Assembly (NCBI GenBank): GCA_002394725.1 | Contig: DGUQ01000083.1 | Span: forward strand, 13,347 to 40,179 | Direction: 5' to 3' | Source: Ruminococcaceae bacterium UBA4306 | GTDB taxonomy: Bacteria > Bacillota > Clostridia > Oscillospirales > Acutalibacteraceae | Length of the DNA: 26,833 nt | Shown here: piece by piece, positions 6,512 through 14,570 of the stretch | Layout of the letters: each line of letters starts with the position of its first letter | Numbering within the stretch: position 1 is the first letter of the stretch | Notes under the pieces: model-generated | What the model was told of the DNA's origin: nothing | The model's input: the letters and a program-made list of their open reading frames with translations, nothing else | Database searches by the model: none | Made by a program: the position numbers and the translations under genes

Positions 6512-6592
6512 TGTTTTCACTCCTTTAGTAGAATTTGTATTGTTTGTGTTATTGTTGACTGTTTTGGTTTTGAGATTGAATAAGTTTTTCAT
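6512..6592 (-). other. Possible N-terminal extension or leader from an alternative start
   Basis: ATG 6592 has AAAGGAGATACTAAA before it and is in frame with the start at 6511 with no stop between. The 27 codons encode MKNLFNLKTKTVNNNTNNTN plus STKGVKT, ahead of the signal peptide. Both starts have good ribosome binding sites, so which is used cannot be decided from sequence. Confidence 0.45.
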
Positions 6593-6656
6593 TTTAGTAT
6601 CTCCTTTCGGTGTTTTAGGTTTTAGGAATTTGTTTTGTTCCCTTGACTGTGACTAC

Positions 6657-6700
6657 AGTATATCAGGTTGATCTTTGCAACTTCTTTGCAAATCTTTGCG
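6657..6700 (-). promoter_or_regulatory. Proximal promoter with SARP-type direct repeats
   Basis: On the minus strand TGATATACT (extended -10 TGn plus TATACT, hexamer at 6662-6657) is preceded by repeats that read CTTTGCAA on the plus strand at 6673-6680 and 6684-6691, spaced 11 bases, with a third, CTTTGCG, at 6694-6700. No normal -35 is seen at 17 bases. A promoter without a -35 but with 11-base-spaced direct repeats shortly upstream of the -10 is the known arrangement for SARP-family activators. Transcription would enter the secreted-protein gene with a leader of about 60 bases. Confidence 0.6.
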
Positions 6701-6749
6701 ATTTTCAAAAAAGTATTTTGTTTTTTGAACTTTTTCTTTCAGTCGTTAT

Positions 6750-6780
6750 CCGAGGGCTTTGCGCCTCGGCTTTTCTCTTT
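6750..6780 (+). terminator. Hairpin between the duplicated promoters
   Basis: CCGAGG (6750-6755) pairs with CCTCGG (6764-6769), followed on the plus strand by CTTTTCTCTTT. No plus-strand gene ends here, so its role is unclear; it could insulate the kinase promoter or be a leader structure on the opposite transcript. Confidence 0.35.
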
Positions 6781-6792
6781 GACTGTGGCTAA

Positions 6793-6828
6793 AGTATAAC
6801 AGCCCGACCTTTGCAACTTCTTTGCAAA
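6793..6828 (-). promoter_or_regulatory. Distal promoter, near duplicate of the proximal one
   Basis: TGTTATACT (extended -10, hexamer at 6798-6793) is preceded by CTTTGCAA boxes (plus-strand reading) at 6809-6816 and 6820-6827, spaced 11 bases. The sequence from the boxes through the -10 to the CACAGTCAA just downstream closely matches the proximal copy 136 bases away. Flanking GCCCGA/TCGGGC arms (6802-6807 and 6831-6836) could also form a stem around the operator. Confidence 0.6.
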
Positions 6829-6884
6829 TATCGGGCTTTTTGAAAATAATTCGATTTTTTTAACTTTTCATTCCCCGATCCCTA

Positions 6885-6893
6885 TGTTATAAT
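6885..6893 (+). promoter_or_regulatory. Promoter of the kinase/regulator operon
   Basis: TGTTATAAT is an extended -10 (TGn plus the consensus hexamer at 6888-6893). A weak TTTTCA lies 17 bases upstream (6865-6870). Transcription would start near 6900, about 20 bases before the kinase start. Confidence 0.5.
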
Positions 6894-6922
6894 GAAGAAA
6901 AATCGGAAAGGGGGGCACCTGA

Positions 6923-8791
6923 ATGATGAAGATCATCGGTGGAAAGATCTGGACAGCGGTAAGCGTCGTGCTGATGCTTCTGATGCTCACGAGCGCGGTA
7001 TGGATCGGCATGCGCTATTATGTCAGCATGGATATCTACAAAACGCCGTCGATGTTTTTGGATGGTGAATACTCTATTGACGGCGGCGAGTGGAAGCCGA
7101 TCGAAAAAGACCGCCCGATCACCGACCGCTTTCATAAGATCGTGTTCAAGGGCAAGATGTCGAAAGATCTCTTGCTGTTTTTCGGAAACCTGACCGTTTC
7201 TTCCAAAAACGTGTGGTATACGCTGAAAATATCCGACGGTACCGTGATCGAGAGCTATAACTTTGACGACGAAAAGCTCTCTTATGAGCACACCAAAACC
7301 GATAAACCGTTAGCGCTCGATATGCCGAATACACCCGGCTACCTTGTAAGAACGATCTATATCGACTATCTGACCGGGGAAGCGAACATTACACCGGATT
7401 CGGAACTGGTCTTTGAGGTGGTGTATCCCTACAGCGACGCGCTTGTCAGCTACAGCGACTGTATTGATGTTACGGCATATTACAACGAAGGGATGTATCT
7501 GCGATTCTTCTATGACGCGCTGCCGCCGGTGTTGCTGTTCGTTTTGGTGTGCTTCTTCGGACTGTTCTTTTTCCCCGTGGCGAGCTTTATCCTCGGAAAG
7601 ATAGATTATAAGTACCTTACATTCGGATTGCTCAGCTTTTTCTGGGGGCTGTACATGATCATGCAGCAGATCAGCGGTTATCTGAATCTATGGATCCTCG
7701 ACCCGACCGTATGTATGATGATGGATAAGGTCACGGGATACTGCTTTGTCGCGGCAGTGCTGTTCTATTTCAAGTCCTATATGCACAACAGAGGGACGCG
7801 CGCCGCTGCCAATATCACTTCGAGCGTCTACCTCAGCTGCGCGATGGCTGTATTTATTCTGCAGCTTTGTCATGTCAGCGATCTCAACGCTTCTTCGTTG
7901 ACGATGAATATCGTCGCGGCGGTAGGTATCGCGGTCATGATCGTGCTGTTCTGCGTCGAGAATCGAGGCGACCGCAACGCACTCTTCTTCCTGCTGTCGT
8001 GGGCGCCGCTGCTGCTGACGGTCGCTATCGACGTGCTCGATTATTTTGTCCATCTGCCGGGCTCGCACTACTTCAACTACGGTCTGGCGATCACCATGAT
8101 CGTACAGATCGTGCGGCTGATCGGCGATCTGCGGTTCCAGTATAAAGAAGCTATACGCTACCAACAGATGCAAAAGGAGCTGTACGAAGCTAAAGTCAGC
8201 GTGATGACATCCCAGATACGTCCCCATTTCATGTATAACGCCCTGACGTCCATCGCGATGATGTGCGAGATAGATCCCAAGACTGCTAAACAGGCGACGA
8301 TCACCTTCGCCAAATATCTGCGCGGCAACATGGATTCATTAAAACAAACCGCTCCCGTGCCGTTCACACAGGAGCTGGAGCATTTAGAAAAGTATTTGTA
8401 TATCGAAAAGCTGAGGTTCGACGATCTGCTCAACATCGAGTACGACATACAGGCGACCGATTTTATGCTGCCGCTGCTATCCATTCAGCCGCTTGTCGAG
8501 AACGCCGTCAAGCACGGCGTCGGAATGAAAGAGGACGGAGGTACGGTCAGGATCTCTACCCGTGAAACCGAAACAGCGTATGAGGTCGTAATAGAAGACG
8601 ACGGAGTGGGCTTCGACGTCAACGAGCAAAAGGATGACGGACGCTCGCACGTCGGTATGGAAAATACAAAAAAACGCCTGCGCGATATGTGCGGAGGCGA
8701 GGTAATCATCGAAAGTGTTGTCGGTAAAGGCACCACAGCGACCGTGGTATTACCGAAGGAGGGTCAAAAAAATGAGGATACTTTGTCTTGA
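6923..8791 (+). CDS. LytS-type membrane sensor histidine kinase
   Basis: A 622-residue kinase from ATG 6923, behind AAAGGGGGGCACC. One helix at about residues 10-30 is followed by an extracytoplasmic domain (30-190), then about seven transmembrane helices (200-400), an arrangement like the 7TMR-DISM sensor class. A short coiled coil leads to a LytS/YehU-type kinase core: SQIRPHFMYNALTSIAMMCE with the predicted phosphorylated His435, and an ATP-binding domain with the N box LLSIQPLVENAVKHGV, the G1 box EDDGVGFD and GMENTKKRLRDMCGG. The ligand is unknown. The stop codon lies within the next gene (20-base overlap), so kinase and regulator are translationally coupled. It probably phosphorylates that regulator. 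The divergent secreted-protein gene is the obvious candidate output. Confidence 0.9.
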   Translation: MMKIIGGKIWTAVSVVLMLLMLTSAVWIGMRYYVSMDIYKTPSMFLDGEYSIDGGEWKPIEKDRPITDRFHKIVFKGKMSKDLLLFFGNLTVSSKNVWYTLKISDGTVIESYNFDDEKLSYEHTKTDKPLALDMPNTPGYLVRTIYIDYLTGEANITPDSELVFEVVYPYSDALVSYSDCIDVTAYYNEGMYLRFFYDALPPVLLFVLVCFFGLFFFPVASFILGKIDYKYLTFGLLSFFWGLYMIMQQISGYLNLWILDPTVCMMMDKVTGYCFVAAVLFYFKSYMHNRGTRAAANITSSVYLSCAMAVFILQLCHVSDLNASSLTMNIVAAVGIAVMIVLFCVENRGDRNALFFLLSWAPLLLTVAIDVLDYFVHLPGSHYFNYGLAITMIVQIVRLIGDLRFQYKEAIRYQQMQKELYEAKVSVMTSQIRPHFMYNALTSIAMMCEIDPKTAKQATITFAKYLRGNMDSLKQTAPVPFTQELEHLEKYLYIEKLRFDDLLNIEYDIQATDFMLPLLSIQPLVENAVKHGVGMKEDGGTVRISTRETETAYEVVIEDDGVGFDVNEQKDDGRSHVGMENTKKRLRDMCGGEVIIESVVGKGTTATVVLPKEGQKNEDTLS

Positions 8792-9560
8792 CGACGAGCC
8801 TTTGGCTCTGAAAATGCTGGAAGCAGCGATCCGCGAAGCAAAGTCCGACGCTGAAGTCACGGCGTTCCGTAAGCAGGCAGATCTGTTGGAAGACGCCAAA
8901 CAAAACGGCTGTGACGTCGCCTTTCTGGATATCCATATGCGCGGCATAAACGGCGTAGAGGTCGCAAAAAGGCTAAAGGAAATCAACCCCAAAATGAATA
9001 TCATCTTTGTCACCGGCTTTTCCGATTACAAGGGAGACGCGATGGACATGAAAGCGTCCGGCTACATTATGAAGCCCGTAACCGCCGAGGAAGTCAAGGC
9101 GGAACTGGAGGAGCTGCGCTTTCCGATCACACCGAAAAGCAACGCTCTGCTACGCGTACAGTGCTTCGGCAACTTTGATGTTTTCACGCCGGACGGCGCT
9201 CACGTTCGCTTTGAGCGCAGCAAGGCTAAGGAGGTCTTTGCGTATCTCGTTCATAAACAGGGCAGCTCCTGTACCACGAGAGAGATATTCGCCGCGATCT
9301 TTGAGGATGAACCTTATGAAAAAAAGCTGCAAAATCTCCTTCAAACCTATATCTATGCTATGATAAAGAGCCTGAAGGCTGTCGGCGCAGAGGACGCGGT
9401 AGTACGCAGCTATAACGCCCTCGCGGTCAATCCCGATGTGCTCGACTGCGACTACTACCGTTTCAAGGAGCTGGACGCGGGTGCGGTCAACTCGTACCAG
9501 AACGAGTATATGAGCCAGTATTATTGGGCTGATTTTTTGTATGACGATTACATGGATTAA
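8772..9560 (+). CDS. Response regulator with SARP-like DNA-binding domain
   Basis: A 262-residue protein from ATG 8772, behind AAGGAGGG, overlapping the kinase by 20 bases. Residues 1-120 are a receiver domain with acidic pocket D7/D8 (MRILCLDDEP), phospho-acceptor D53 (VAFLDIHMRG), T81 and K101 (YIMKPVT). Residues 127-262 (LRVQCFGNFDVFTPDGAHVR onward) are a SARP/OmpR-like winged helix with a short BTAD-like end (YQNEYMSQYYWADF). This differs from the LytTR output domain usual for LytS partners. SARP activators bind direct repeats 11 bases apart next to the -10, which is what lies upstream of the neighbouring secreted-protein gene. The inference that this protein binds there is mine. Confidence 0.9.
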   Translation: MRILCLDDEPLALKMLEAAIREAKSDAEVTAFRKQADLLEDAKQNGCDVAFLDIHMRGINGVEVAKRLKEINPKMNIIFVTGFSDYKGDAMDMKASGYIMKPVTAEEVKAELEELRFPITPKSNALLRVQCFGNFDVFTPDGAHVRFERSKAKEVFAYLVHKQGSSCTTREIFAAIFEDEPYEKKLQNLLQTYIYAMIKSLKAVGAEDAVVRSYNALAVNPDVLDCDYYRFKELDAGAVNSYQNEYMSQYYWADFLYDDYMD

Positions 9561-9582
9561 ACATCTCAGCCATAATCTTAAA

Positions 9583-9613
9583 GCGCCACCGCACAATTTG
9601 CTGTGGCGCCTTT
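9583..9613 (+). terminator. Terminator of the kinase/regulator operon
   Basis: GCGCCAC-c-GCA and TGC-t-GTGGCGC form a 10-pair stem with one mismatch around a five-base loop, followed by CTTTACTATATT. It begins 22 bases after the regulator stop. Confidence 0.65.
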
Positions 9614-9657
9614 ACTATATTCTTCATGTATCAAGTACCTTGCTTAAGACATAGAAA

Positions 9658-9723
9658 AGCCTCTAAGTCCGCTTGAATCGGAGGCTCAGATTGTCGAAAA
9701 AGTCCAGCTCAGGCCGGGCTTTT
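9658..9723. terminator. Two further hairpins with T runs
   Basis: AGCCTC (9658-9663) and GAGGCT (9681-9686) form a stem that on the minus strand ends in TTTT. AAAAG-t-CC-a-GC and GC-c-GG-g-CTTTT (9698-9723) form a second one ending in TTTTAGTTTT on the plus strand. They sit between the regulator gene and the gene scraps; their transcripts are not obvious. Confidence 0.35.
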
Positions 9724-9755
9724 AGTTTTATCTATGGTATGGTCGATACATTCCT

Positions 9756-9851
9756 ATATCGATCCTGAGCGAAGCGTATACCGGATGCGTAAAGATATTC
9801 GGAAGTGTCAAGGAAGCCTACCTCTACGGTTCATACGCCAGAGGCGATTAT
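9756..9851 (+). pseudogene. Fragment of a MNT-type nucleotidyltransferase
   Basis: The plus-strand frame reads SEAYTGCVKIFGSVKEAYLY then GSYARGDY. The GS(Y/F)ARG motif after 'KEAYLYGS' is that of minimal nucleotidyltransferases, often antitoxins of HEPN/MNT pairs. The fragment ends before the catalytic DxD and has no start codon or partner gene, so it is a remnant. The join to the next, opposite-strand fragment is near 9852. Confidence 0.5.
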
Positions 9852-10308
9852 AGATTTGATAGTACTTCAAAACCCAATTGTAGTCAAAAAAGAATACCTT
9901 CTTAAGCGTGTTCTGAAGCTCCTGATAATCAGCAATTGATTGAAATGTGCCATATTGTTCAATTGCGTCAACACAGAAGATTAACGAATCACGTACAGCT
10001 ATCGCTTTTTCTTCTGCTTTATCCCGGCTTATTGTATGAGAGCGATTACTCTCATCTCGGTAACGCCACACTCCATCAGAGACCTTAAAATATACAATCC
10101 ATAAATAATTATATACACCCGCGGATCCAAATCGATTATACTTGCTGACCTTTGAGGTCAATAGACTCAACATGGTTGTTGGTGCATTGCCAAACACTTC
10201 GTCTAACAATTCTCTACCAGTCATTTGAACTAACCGCGCCGGCGAGAATCTTTCAATAAACTCTTCTCTGAGTGATTCAATATTCGCTTTGAATTTTAAT
10301 AGTCTGTC
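9808..10308 (-). pseudogene. Remnant of an unknown protein, weakly like the N-terminal region of McrB-type restriction ATPases
   Basis: The open frame at 9808-10224 encodes 138 residues. The coding pattern continues upstream in frame without a start (LLKFKANIESLREEFIERFS then PARLVQM), so the ATG at 10224, which lacks a ribosome binding site, is probably internal. The pattern 'FIERFSP..L..MT..', a middle part with 'YNYLWIVYFKVSDGVWRY' and a late 'NWVLKYYQI' resembles the N-terminal region of McrB-like AAA proteins. The last residues are encoded by DNA belonging to the nucleotidyltransferase fragment on the other strand, so the native C-terminus and any AAA domain are gone. The family call is tentative. 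Confidence 0.4.
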
Positions 10309-10613
10309 CGTGTTTCGGGATAGACGATATGCGCCGAGGCGTTAGGCATCACATGAGAGATGCGAATGAATGAAACGGCTTCTTCGATCGTCATCTTCTC
10401 ACTGTTGATATAGCGTGCCCATACATCGCAGATGCGCTGTTCGCCGTCCAGATAATTCTCCGTGACGTGCTCCATAGTGATGGTGGTGTTTTCAAAATGC
10501 TCTATCTGTCTTTGGGTAGTATTTTTGTTTTCAAAGTTAGAATAAAGAACCACAAAGGTCAGCATTGCTATCATAATGATCACATTGATGACAGTGACCC
10601 AAGTTTATTTCAT
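10296..10613 (-). pseudogene. N-terminal fragment of a membrane sensor protein
   Basis: The minus-strand frame opens at ATG 10613 (GGGAG upstream) but its third codon is TAA; after the stop the same frame continues TWVTVINVIIMIAMLTFVVL and on to DGEQRICDVWARYINSEKMT and MPNASAHIVYPETRTDY. This is the membrane-anchored N-terminus of a family of clostridial sensor/signalling proteins, recalled with a 'YL.GEQRICDVWARYIN' motif and a downstream GGDEF or kinase module. Everything after about residue 105 is missing and the stop at 10296 falls where the next fragment begins. It has two disabling changes and is not expected to function. Confidence 0.55.
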
Positions 10614-10895
10614 AGCGCTTTCAACTCCCCGAATCCCGGTTTCCAAACAAATCGGCACAAAAGTAAAAGCAAATCTTATTGATGATCTATATTTTTACAT
10701 TATACCACAAGAAACGCCTCTTGTATAGTATAAATTGTGTAATCGTATGATACCGTATATGATCCGAGCTACGCTGAACAAGCAAAAGCGTTTTCTTGTT
10801 CTGTTTTATCCGGGTCTACACCGACTTTTTGCGGAGAGCCGATTCGCAAAAACGCTTTTATGCGGAGCTTTCGGGGTATTATGCGATTTTGCGGG
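10614..10895. other. Intergenic stretch without a recognisable gene
   Basis: The stretch is AT-rich between the sensor remnant and the permease stop. GAACAAG (10776-10782) and CTTGTTC (10795-10801) form an inverted repeat followed by TGTTTTAT, a weak candidate terminator on the plus strand. I see no convincing coding signal here. Confidence 0.4.
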
Positions 10896-13800
10896 CTATT
10901 CCTTATCCTTCACGACCTCGGCGTGGTTCCACTTCTTCATAGTGCGCATAGCAGCAAGGTGACTGAACAGAATATAAAGGAACACGATCAGTGAAACGAT
11001 CAGCGCTTCCTTGACGCCGCAGGCATAGGCGAATTCTTCTGTAGGCGTGCTGATACGCAGAAGAGTGAATCGTGCAAGGAATGTGCCGGAGATCAAACCG
11101 ATCACGCAAGCCGTTATGAATTGCAGCAGCGACTGTGTGAACCTGCTGCGTGATATCTCCGTGTGCTGAAAGCCTAACGTTCTGAGAACGCACAGCTCGC
11201 GTTTGTTGTCCTGGAGATTGGTGATAGCTGTATTGAGGACGATGATGAATCCGATCAGAACTCCGAAAGCGATCAGGATCCACGCAGCGAGATCATAGGT
11301 TGCATAGAGCTGATGGTTGATGTTGTAGAGAGCTTCGGTGAACACGGTATACAGATAGTCGTCGTGCTCCGTCAGGAAGGCAAGCAGCCGACGCCGCGGT
11401 TCGCCGTCAAATCGGCACAGCACGCTGTACAGCTCAGGCTTGCCCGTCCCGGAGACGTTTTCCTGCGTGATATACTGAGCGCGGTTGACGCACTGGTCGG
11501 TCATACCGCTGACGGTGAATCTGTTTGACGCGACAGTCAGGCTGTCGCCGACTTCGACGCCTCCCAGCGCATCCGCGAGGTGACGATCGACGATGATCGT
11601 GCCGCGCTCCGGCGCGAGGGATTCACCGTTCATGCTGTTGATCCCTATCATCCTGTTTTCGGGAGCGATCGCATATACGGTCGTTTGCTCAGAGCCTTTG
11701 TCAGATGAAACAGCGATATCATATATCAGCACCTTTTCGGCTTCGCTCACGCCCTCTATCGCTTCTATCTCACTGAGCAGATCGTCCGATGGATCATTCT
11801 CGAAGAATATCTGACAGTCGTAACGTATCCTTTCATCAAAGGTTTGGTGTATCACATGGTTTTTTGAAGCGATGAAGGAGACTGAGGTGAAGATCATCAT
11901 CACGGACGTTGAGACGCATATCGTGGAAAAGAGAAATCTGCCCTTGTTTCGAAAAAGAGAAATAAGGTTGAATTTCAGCATCGGAGAGGCTTTGCTCAAT
12001 AAGCGGTTCAAGAAAGCGGGGACGCTGATATCCGCCTGTACGGGGCGCGACATCGCTTCTTTCGGCGTTATGCGCTCGATCATTACCGTACCTATCAGCG
12101 TAGCCGTTACACACACTCCGAAGGTAGCGAGTGCTCCGACGGCAAATCCGCCGATATCCGGGAGATAGGTGAATTCAGGCAGTGGGAAGAAGCTCTTGAA
12201 ATAGCCGCCGACATATCCCCGAACAGCAAGTCCGATCCCACTGCCGAGGATGATACCGCCGAGCGCTACGCCCGCGGCGACAACGCAGAACATCCCGCGG
12301 ACAGAAGCCTTGCCGATACCCAGAGCCATCAGTATCCCGATGTCTCTGCGGCTCTGCCTGATGATCATCGACATGAAAAGAAAAACGACGATAAGCACGA
12401 TCCCGAAGAAGATAGCCGGCAGCATCGACATCATGGCGGACATAGGGTTGAGGTTGTTGTCGATCCTTTTTTTGACGGGTGATTGTCGGTAGGTATAACC
12501 GCTTTTTACAGCGGAGTCGCTCAGCGCAGCCCTAGCTTGCTCCAAAACTCTGTCAGCGTCAGCGTCATCTTCGAGATACAACAGAAATTGGTTGCAAAGG
12601 CGGTCGTAGCCCTCGCTGTCTCCGAGCTTTTTATAGGCGCGTTCAAGTTCGTCTTCCAAATCAGTGAAGACCCGCATTTCTTTTGCGGACTCTGAGAGCT
12701 TGCTCTCACCGCCGGCGATCTCATTTTCGACGGAGTTGAGCTGTGACTGTCCGTCGCTGAGCTTGCCTTCTATCTCGCTGATCCCATCGTCTATCTCGGC
12801 GATCCCGTCCTTGATATCGGTTATGCCCTCGTCTAACTCCACGCTTGCGTCTTTAAGTTCGTCGTAAGCGCTCCGGGCGGAGGCGATACCGTCGCTCAAC
12901 TGTGTAAGCGTTCCGGGCAGATCGCTCTCGCCGATACCGTTCGCGCTCAGCTCTTTGATGACGGATCCTCTGCTCTTGCTCAGCGTATCGAGCGCTTCGT
13001 CTGTTTGTTCCAGCGCCTGAGTGTACAGCTGCTTCACGTCTTTGACTGTCATCTGTTCAAGGGAGACGCCCTGAGACAGACCGCGCAGCTCGTTTTCTGC
13101 GCTCAGGACACTGTTCAGCAGTTCTTTCGCGGAGCGGTCGGTCTCTATGCTTTTGAGCAGATCCAGAGTCTGCCGTATACTCGGCCTACGCGCCCGGTCT
13201 CGCAGCGCGGTCAGGCGGGACAATGCCGTCTGATACGCCGACTTGAGACTCGCCGCGTCAGTGACGCTCACGGCGCTGTACCGTCTGAGAACAGCATTAA
13301 GCTCGCTGTAGCCCACATCGGTGGGGGAGAACGCCTCCGACGATGCGATCATAGCTTCGACCTTATGTGAACTGAGATACGCGTAGTCGGCATCCATCTG
13401 CGCCTCAAAGTCATTAAGCGTCTTTTCCAGAAAGCCGATCGGCGCGGATAGATCATAGTGAAAGCCGATCTTATCCATCTGATCAAGGTAGTCCGAGAGT
13501 TCCTCGGCGCCGCTGATCAGCTCTGACATTTTTGCGCTGTCAGGCAGATCGGACAGCAGACTGATAAGTCGCTGTACGCTGTCGGAGCGCAGTCTGTCCC
13601 CGGCGGACTTCAGCTCTTTTTCGGCTGCGTTGATCTCATCGAGACCTTCTTTTGCGCGGGTGAGCAGATCGAGCTTAGAGCTCAGCTCCTCAACGGTCGA
13701 AGCCGCCGTTTCATAAGCGGCGGCGAGCTCGGCCTTTTTTTCTTCCAACTCCTGTTCGGACGAGAGAAGCTCATCTTTCGTTTTGTTGAGCTCTTCGATC

Positions 13801-14564
13801 GCGCTCTCTGCTTCGACTGAGGAGCTGAGATATTCCTCGCGCATTTTGCTCAGCAGTTTTTTAGCCTGCATGAGCTGATCTTCTTTTTCATCCAGCAGCT
13901 TTTGCGCGGAATTTTTCTGCGCCGAAAGCTCGTCGGACTTCTCGTCCAGCTGTGCCTTGTTATCGCGATAGTCCTTCTCAAACTCTTCGGCGAGCAGGAC
14001 GGTGGGGGCGTAGATATAGCCGAAATCATAGTTCAGACCCCACGCGTTATCGGAGACCTTCGCTGAGAGGGTCTCGGGACGCGATATGACAGCGCTTACC
14101 GTGTAGTCGCGATATTCGTCACGCACTCTGAACGATACCGTATCACCGGCGCTTATACCGTTGTTCTCGGCAAAATTATACTCGATCAACACGCCGTCGC
14201 CGCCGTCCGACTCTGACCAACGGCAGAAGGTCTGCCTCTCGCTGTCGGTGTAGGAGAATACTCTTACGGAAAAGTAATCCTCGTCGGAGGTTTTCATCAG
14301 CGTATCGGCGAAAAGCCGGGTATCACAGCCTTGGACTCCGTCTATAGCGAGCAGGCTGTCCGCGTCGTCGGACGTGGTGATCTCGGTCGTGATACAGACG
14401 TCGGGATAGTGATATTTCTCCACGTAGTCGCGCAGAGATCTCTCAAGGGAGACGTATCCGCCGGACAGACCCCATGAGAGCGAAAAGCCGAGTGACGCGA
14501 TCAGCGTGACCGATATCAACAGCTTGATATGCTTTTTTATAACTGCGCGCAACATAGTCTTCAT
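10896..14564 (-). CDS. Giant FtsX-type ABC transporter permease with long coiled coil
   Basis: A 1222-residue permease; the usual two-module FtsX/MacB-type permeases of Firmicutes are about 800-1100 residues. An N-terminal helix at about 12-35 is followed by an extracytoplasmic domain (40-190), then a coiled coil of about 445 residues (195-640; for example QKNSAQKLLDEKEDQLMQAK) with an interruption near 330-480 and dense E/D/K/S heptads at 560-640. The first FtsX module is near 706-850 (RDIGILMALGIGKASVRGMF), another helix near 885-915, and the second FtsX module near 1090-1215 (RELCVLRTLGFQHTEISRSR). It pairs with the ATPase encoded 6 bases upstream. Permeases of this type act in lipoprotein or lipid release, toxin export or envelope mechanotransmission. 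The operon context with acyltransferases suggests a lipid-related substrate, which is inference. Confidence 0.9.
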   Translation of the reverse strand: MKTMLRAVIKKHIKLLISVTLIASLGFSLSWGLSGGYVSLERSLRDYVEKYHYPDVCITTEITTSDDADSLLAIDGVQGCDTRLFADTLMKTSDEDYFSVRVFSYTDSERQTFCRWSESDGGDGVLIEYNFAENNGISAGDTVSFRVRDEYRDYTVSAVISRPETLSAKVSDNAWGLNYDFGYIYAPTVLLAEEFEKDYRDNKAQLDEKSDELSAQKNSAQKLLDEKEDQLMQAKKLLSKMREEYLSSSVEAESAIEELNKTKDELLSSEQELEEKKAELAAAYETAASTVEELSSKLDLLTRAKEGLDEINAAEKELKSAGDRLRSDSVQRLISLLSDLPDSAKMSELISGAEELSDYLDQMDKIGFHYDLSAPIGFLEKTLNDFEAQMDADYAYLSSHKVEAMIASSEAFSPTDVGYSELNAVLRRYSAVSVTDAASLKSAYQTALSRLTALRDRARRPSIRQTLDLLKSIETDRSAKELLNSVLSAENELRGLSQGVSLEQMTVKDVKQLYTQALEQTDEALDTLSKSRGSVIKELSANGIGESDLPGTLTQLSDGIASARSAYDELKDASVELDEGITDIKDGIAEIDDGISEIEGKLSDGQSQLNSVENEIAGGESKLSESAKEMRVFTDLEDELERAYKKLGDSEGYDRLCNQFLLYLEDDADADRVLEQARAALSDSAVKSGYTYRQSPVKKRIDNNLNPMSAMMSMLPAIFFGIVLIVVFLFMSMIIRQSRRDIGILMALGIGKASVRGMFCVVAAGVALGGIILGSGIGLAVRGYVGGYFKSFFPLPEFTYLPDIGGFAVGALATFGVCVTATLIGTVMIERITPKEAMSRPVQADISVPAFLNRLLSKASPMLKFNLISLFRNKGRFLFSTICVSTSVMMIFTSVSFIASKNHVIHQTFDERIRYDCQIFFENDPSDDLLSEIEAIEGVSEAEKVLIYDIAVSSDKGSEQTTVYAIAPENRMIGINSMNGESLAPERGTIIVDRHLADALGGVEVGDSLTVASNRFTVSGMTDQCVNRAQYITQENVSGTGKPELYSVLCRFDGEPRRRLLAFLTEHDDYLYTVFTEALYNINHQLYATYDLAAWILIAFGVLIGFIIVLNTAITNLQDNKRELCVLRTLGFQHTEISRSRFTQSLLQFITACVIGLISGTFLARFTLLRISTPTEEFAYACGVKEALIVSLIVFLYILFSHLAAMRTMKKWNHAEVVKDKE

Positions 14565-14570
14565 CGGCTG

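Noticed and set aside
13005..13370. A 121-codon plus-strand frame inside the permease gene
   Set aside because: It is antisense to the well-supported coiled-coil part of the ABC permease and lacks a ribosome binding site.
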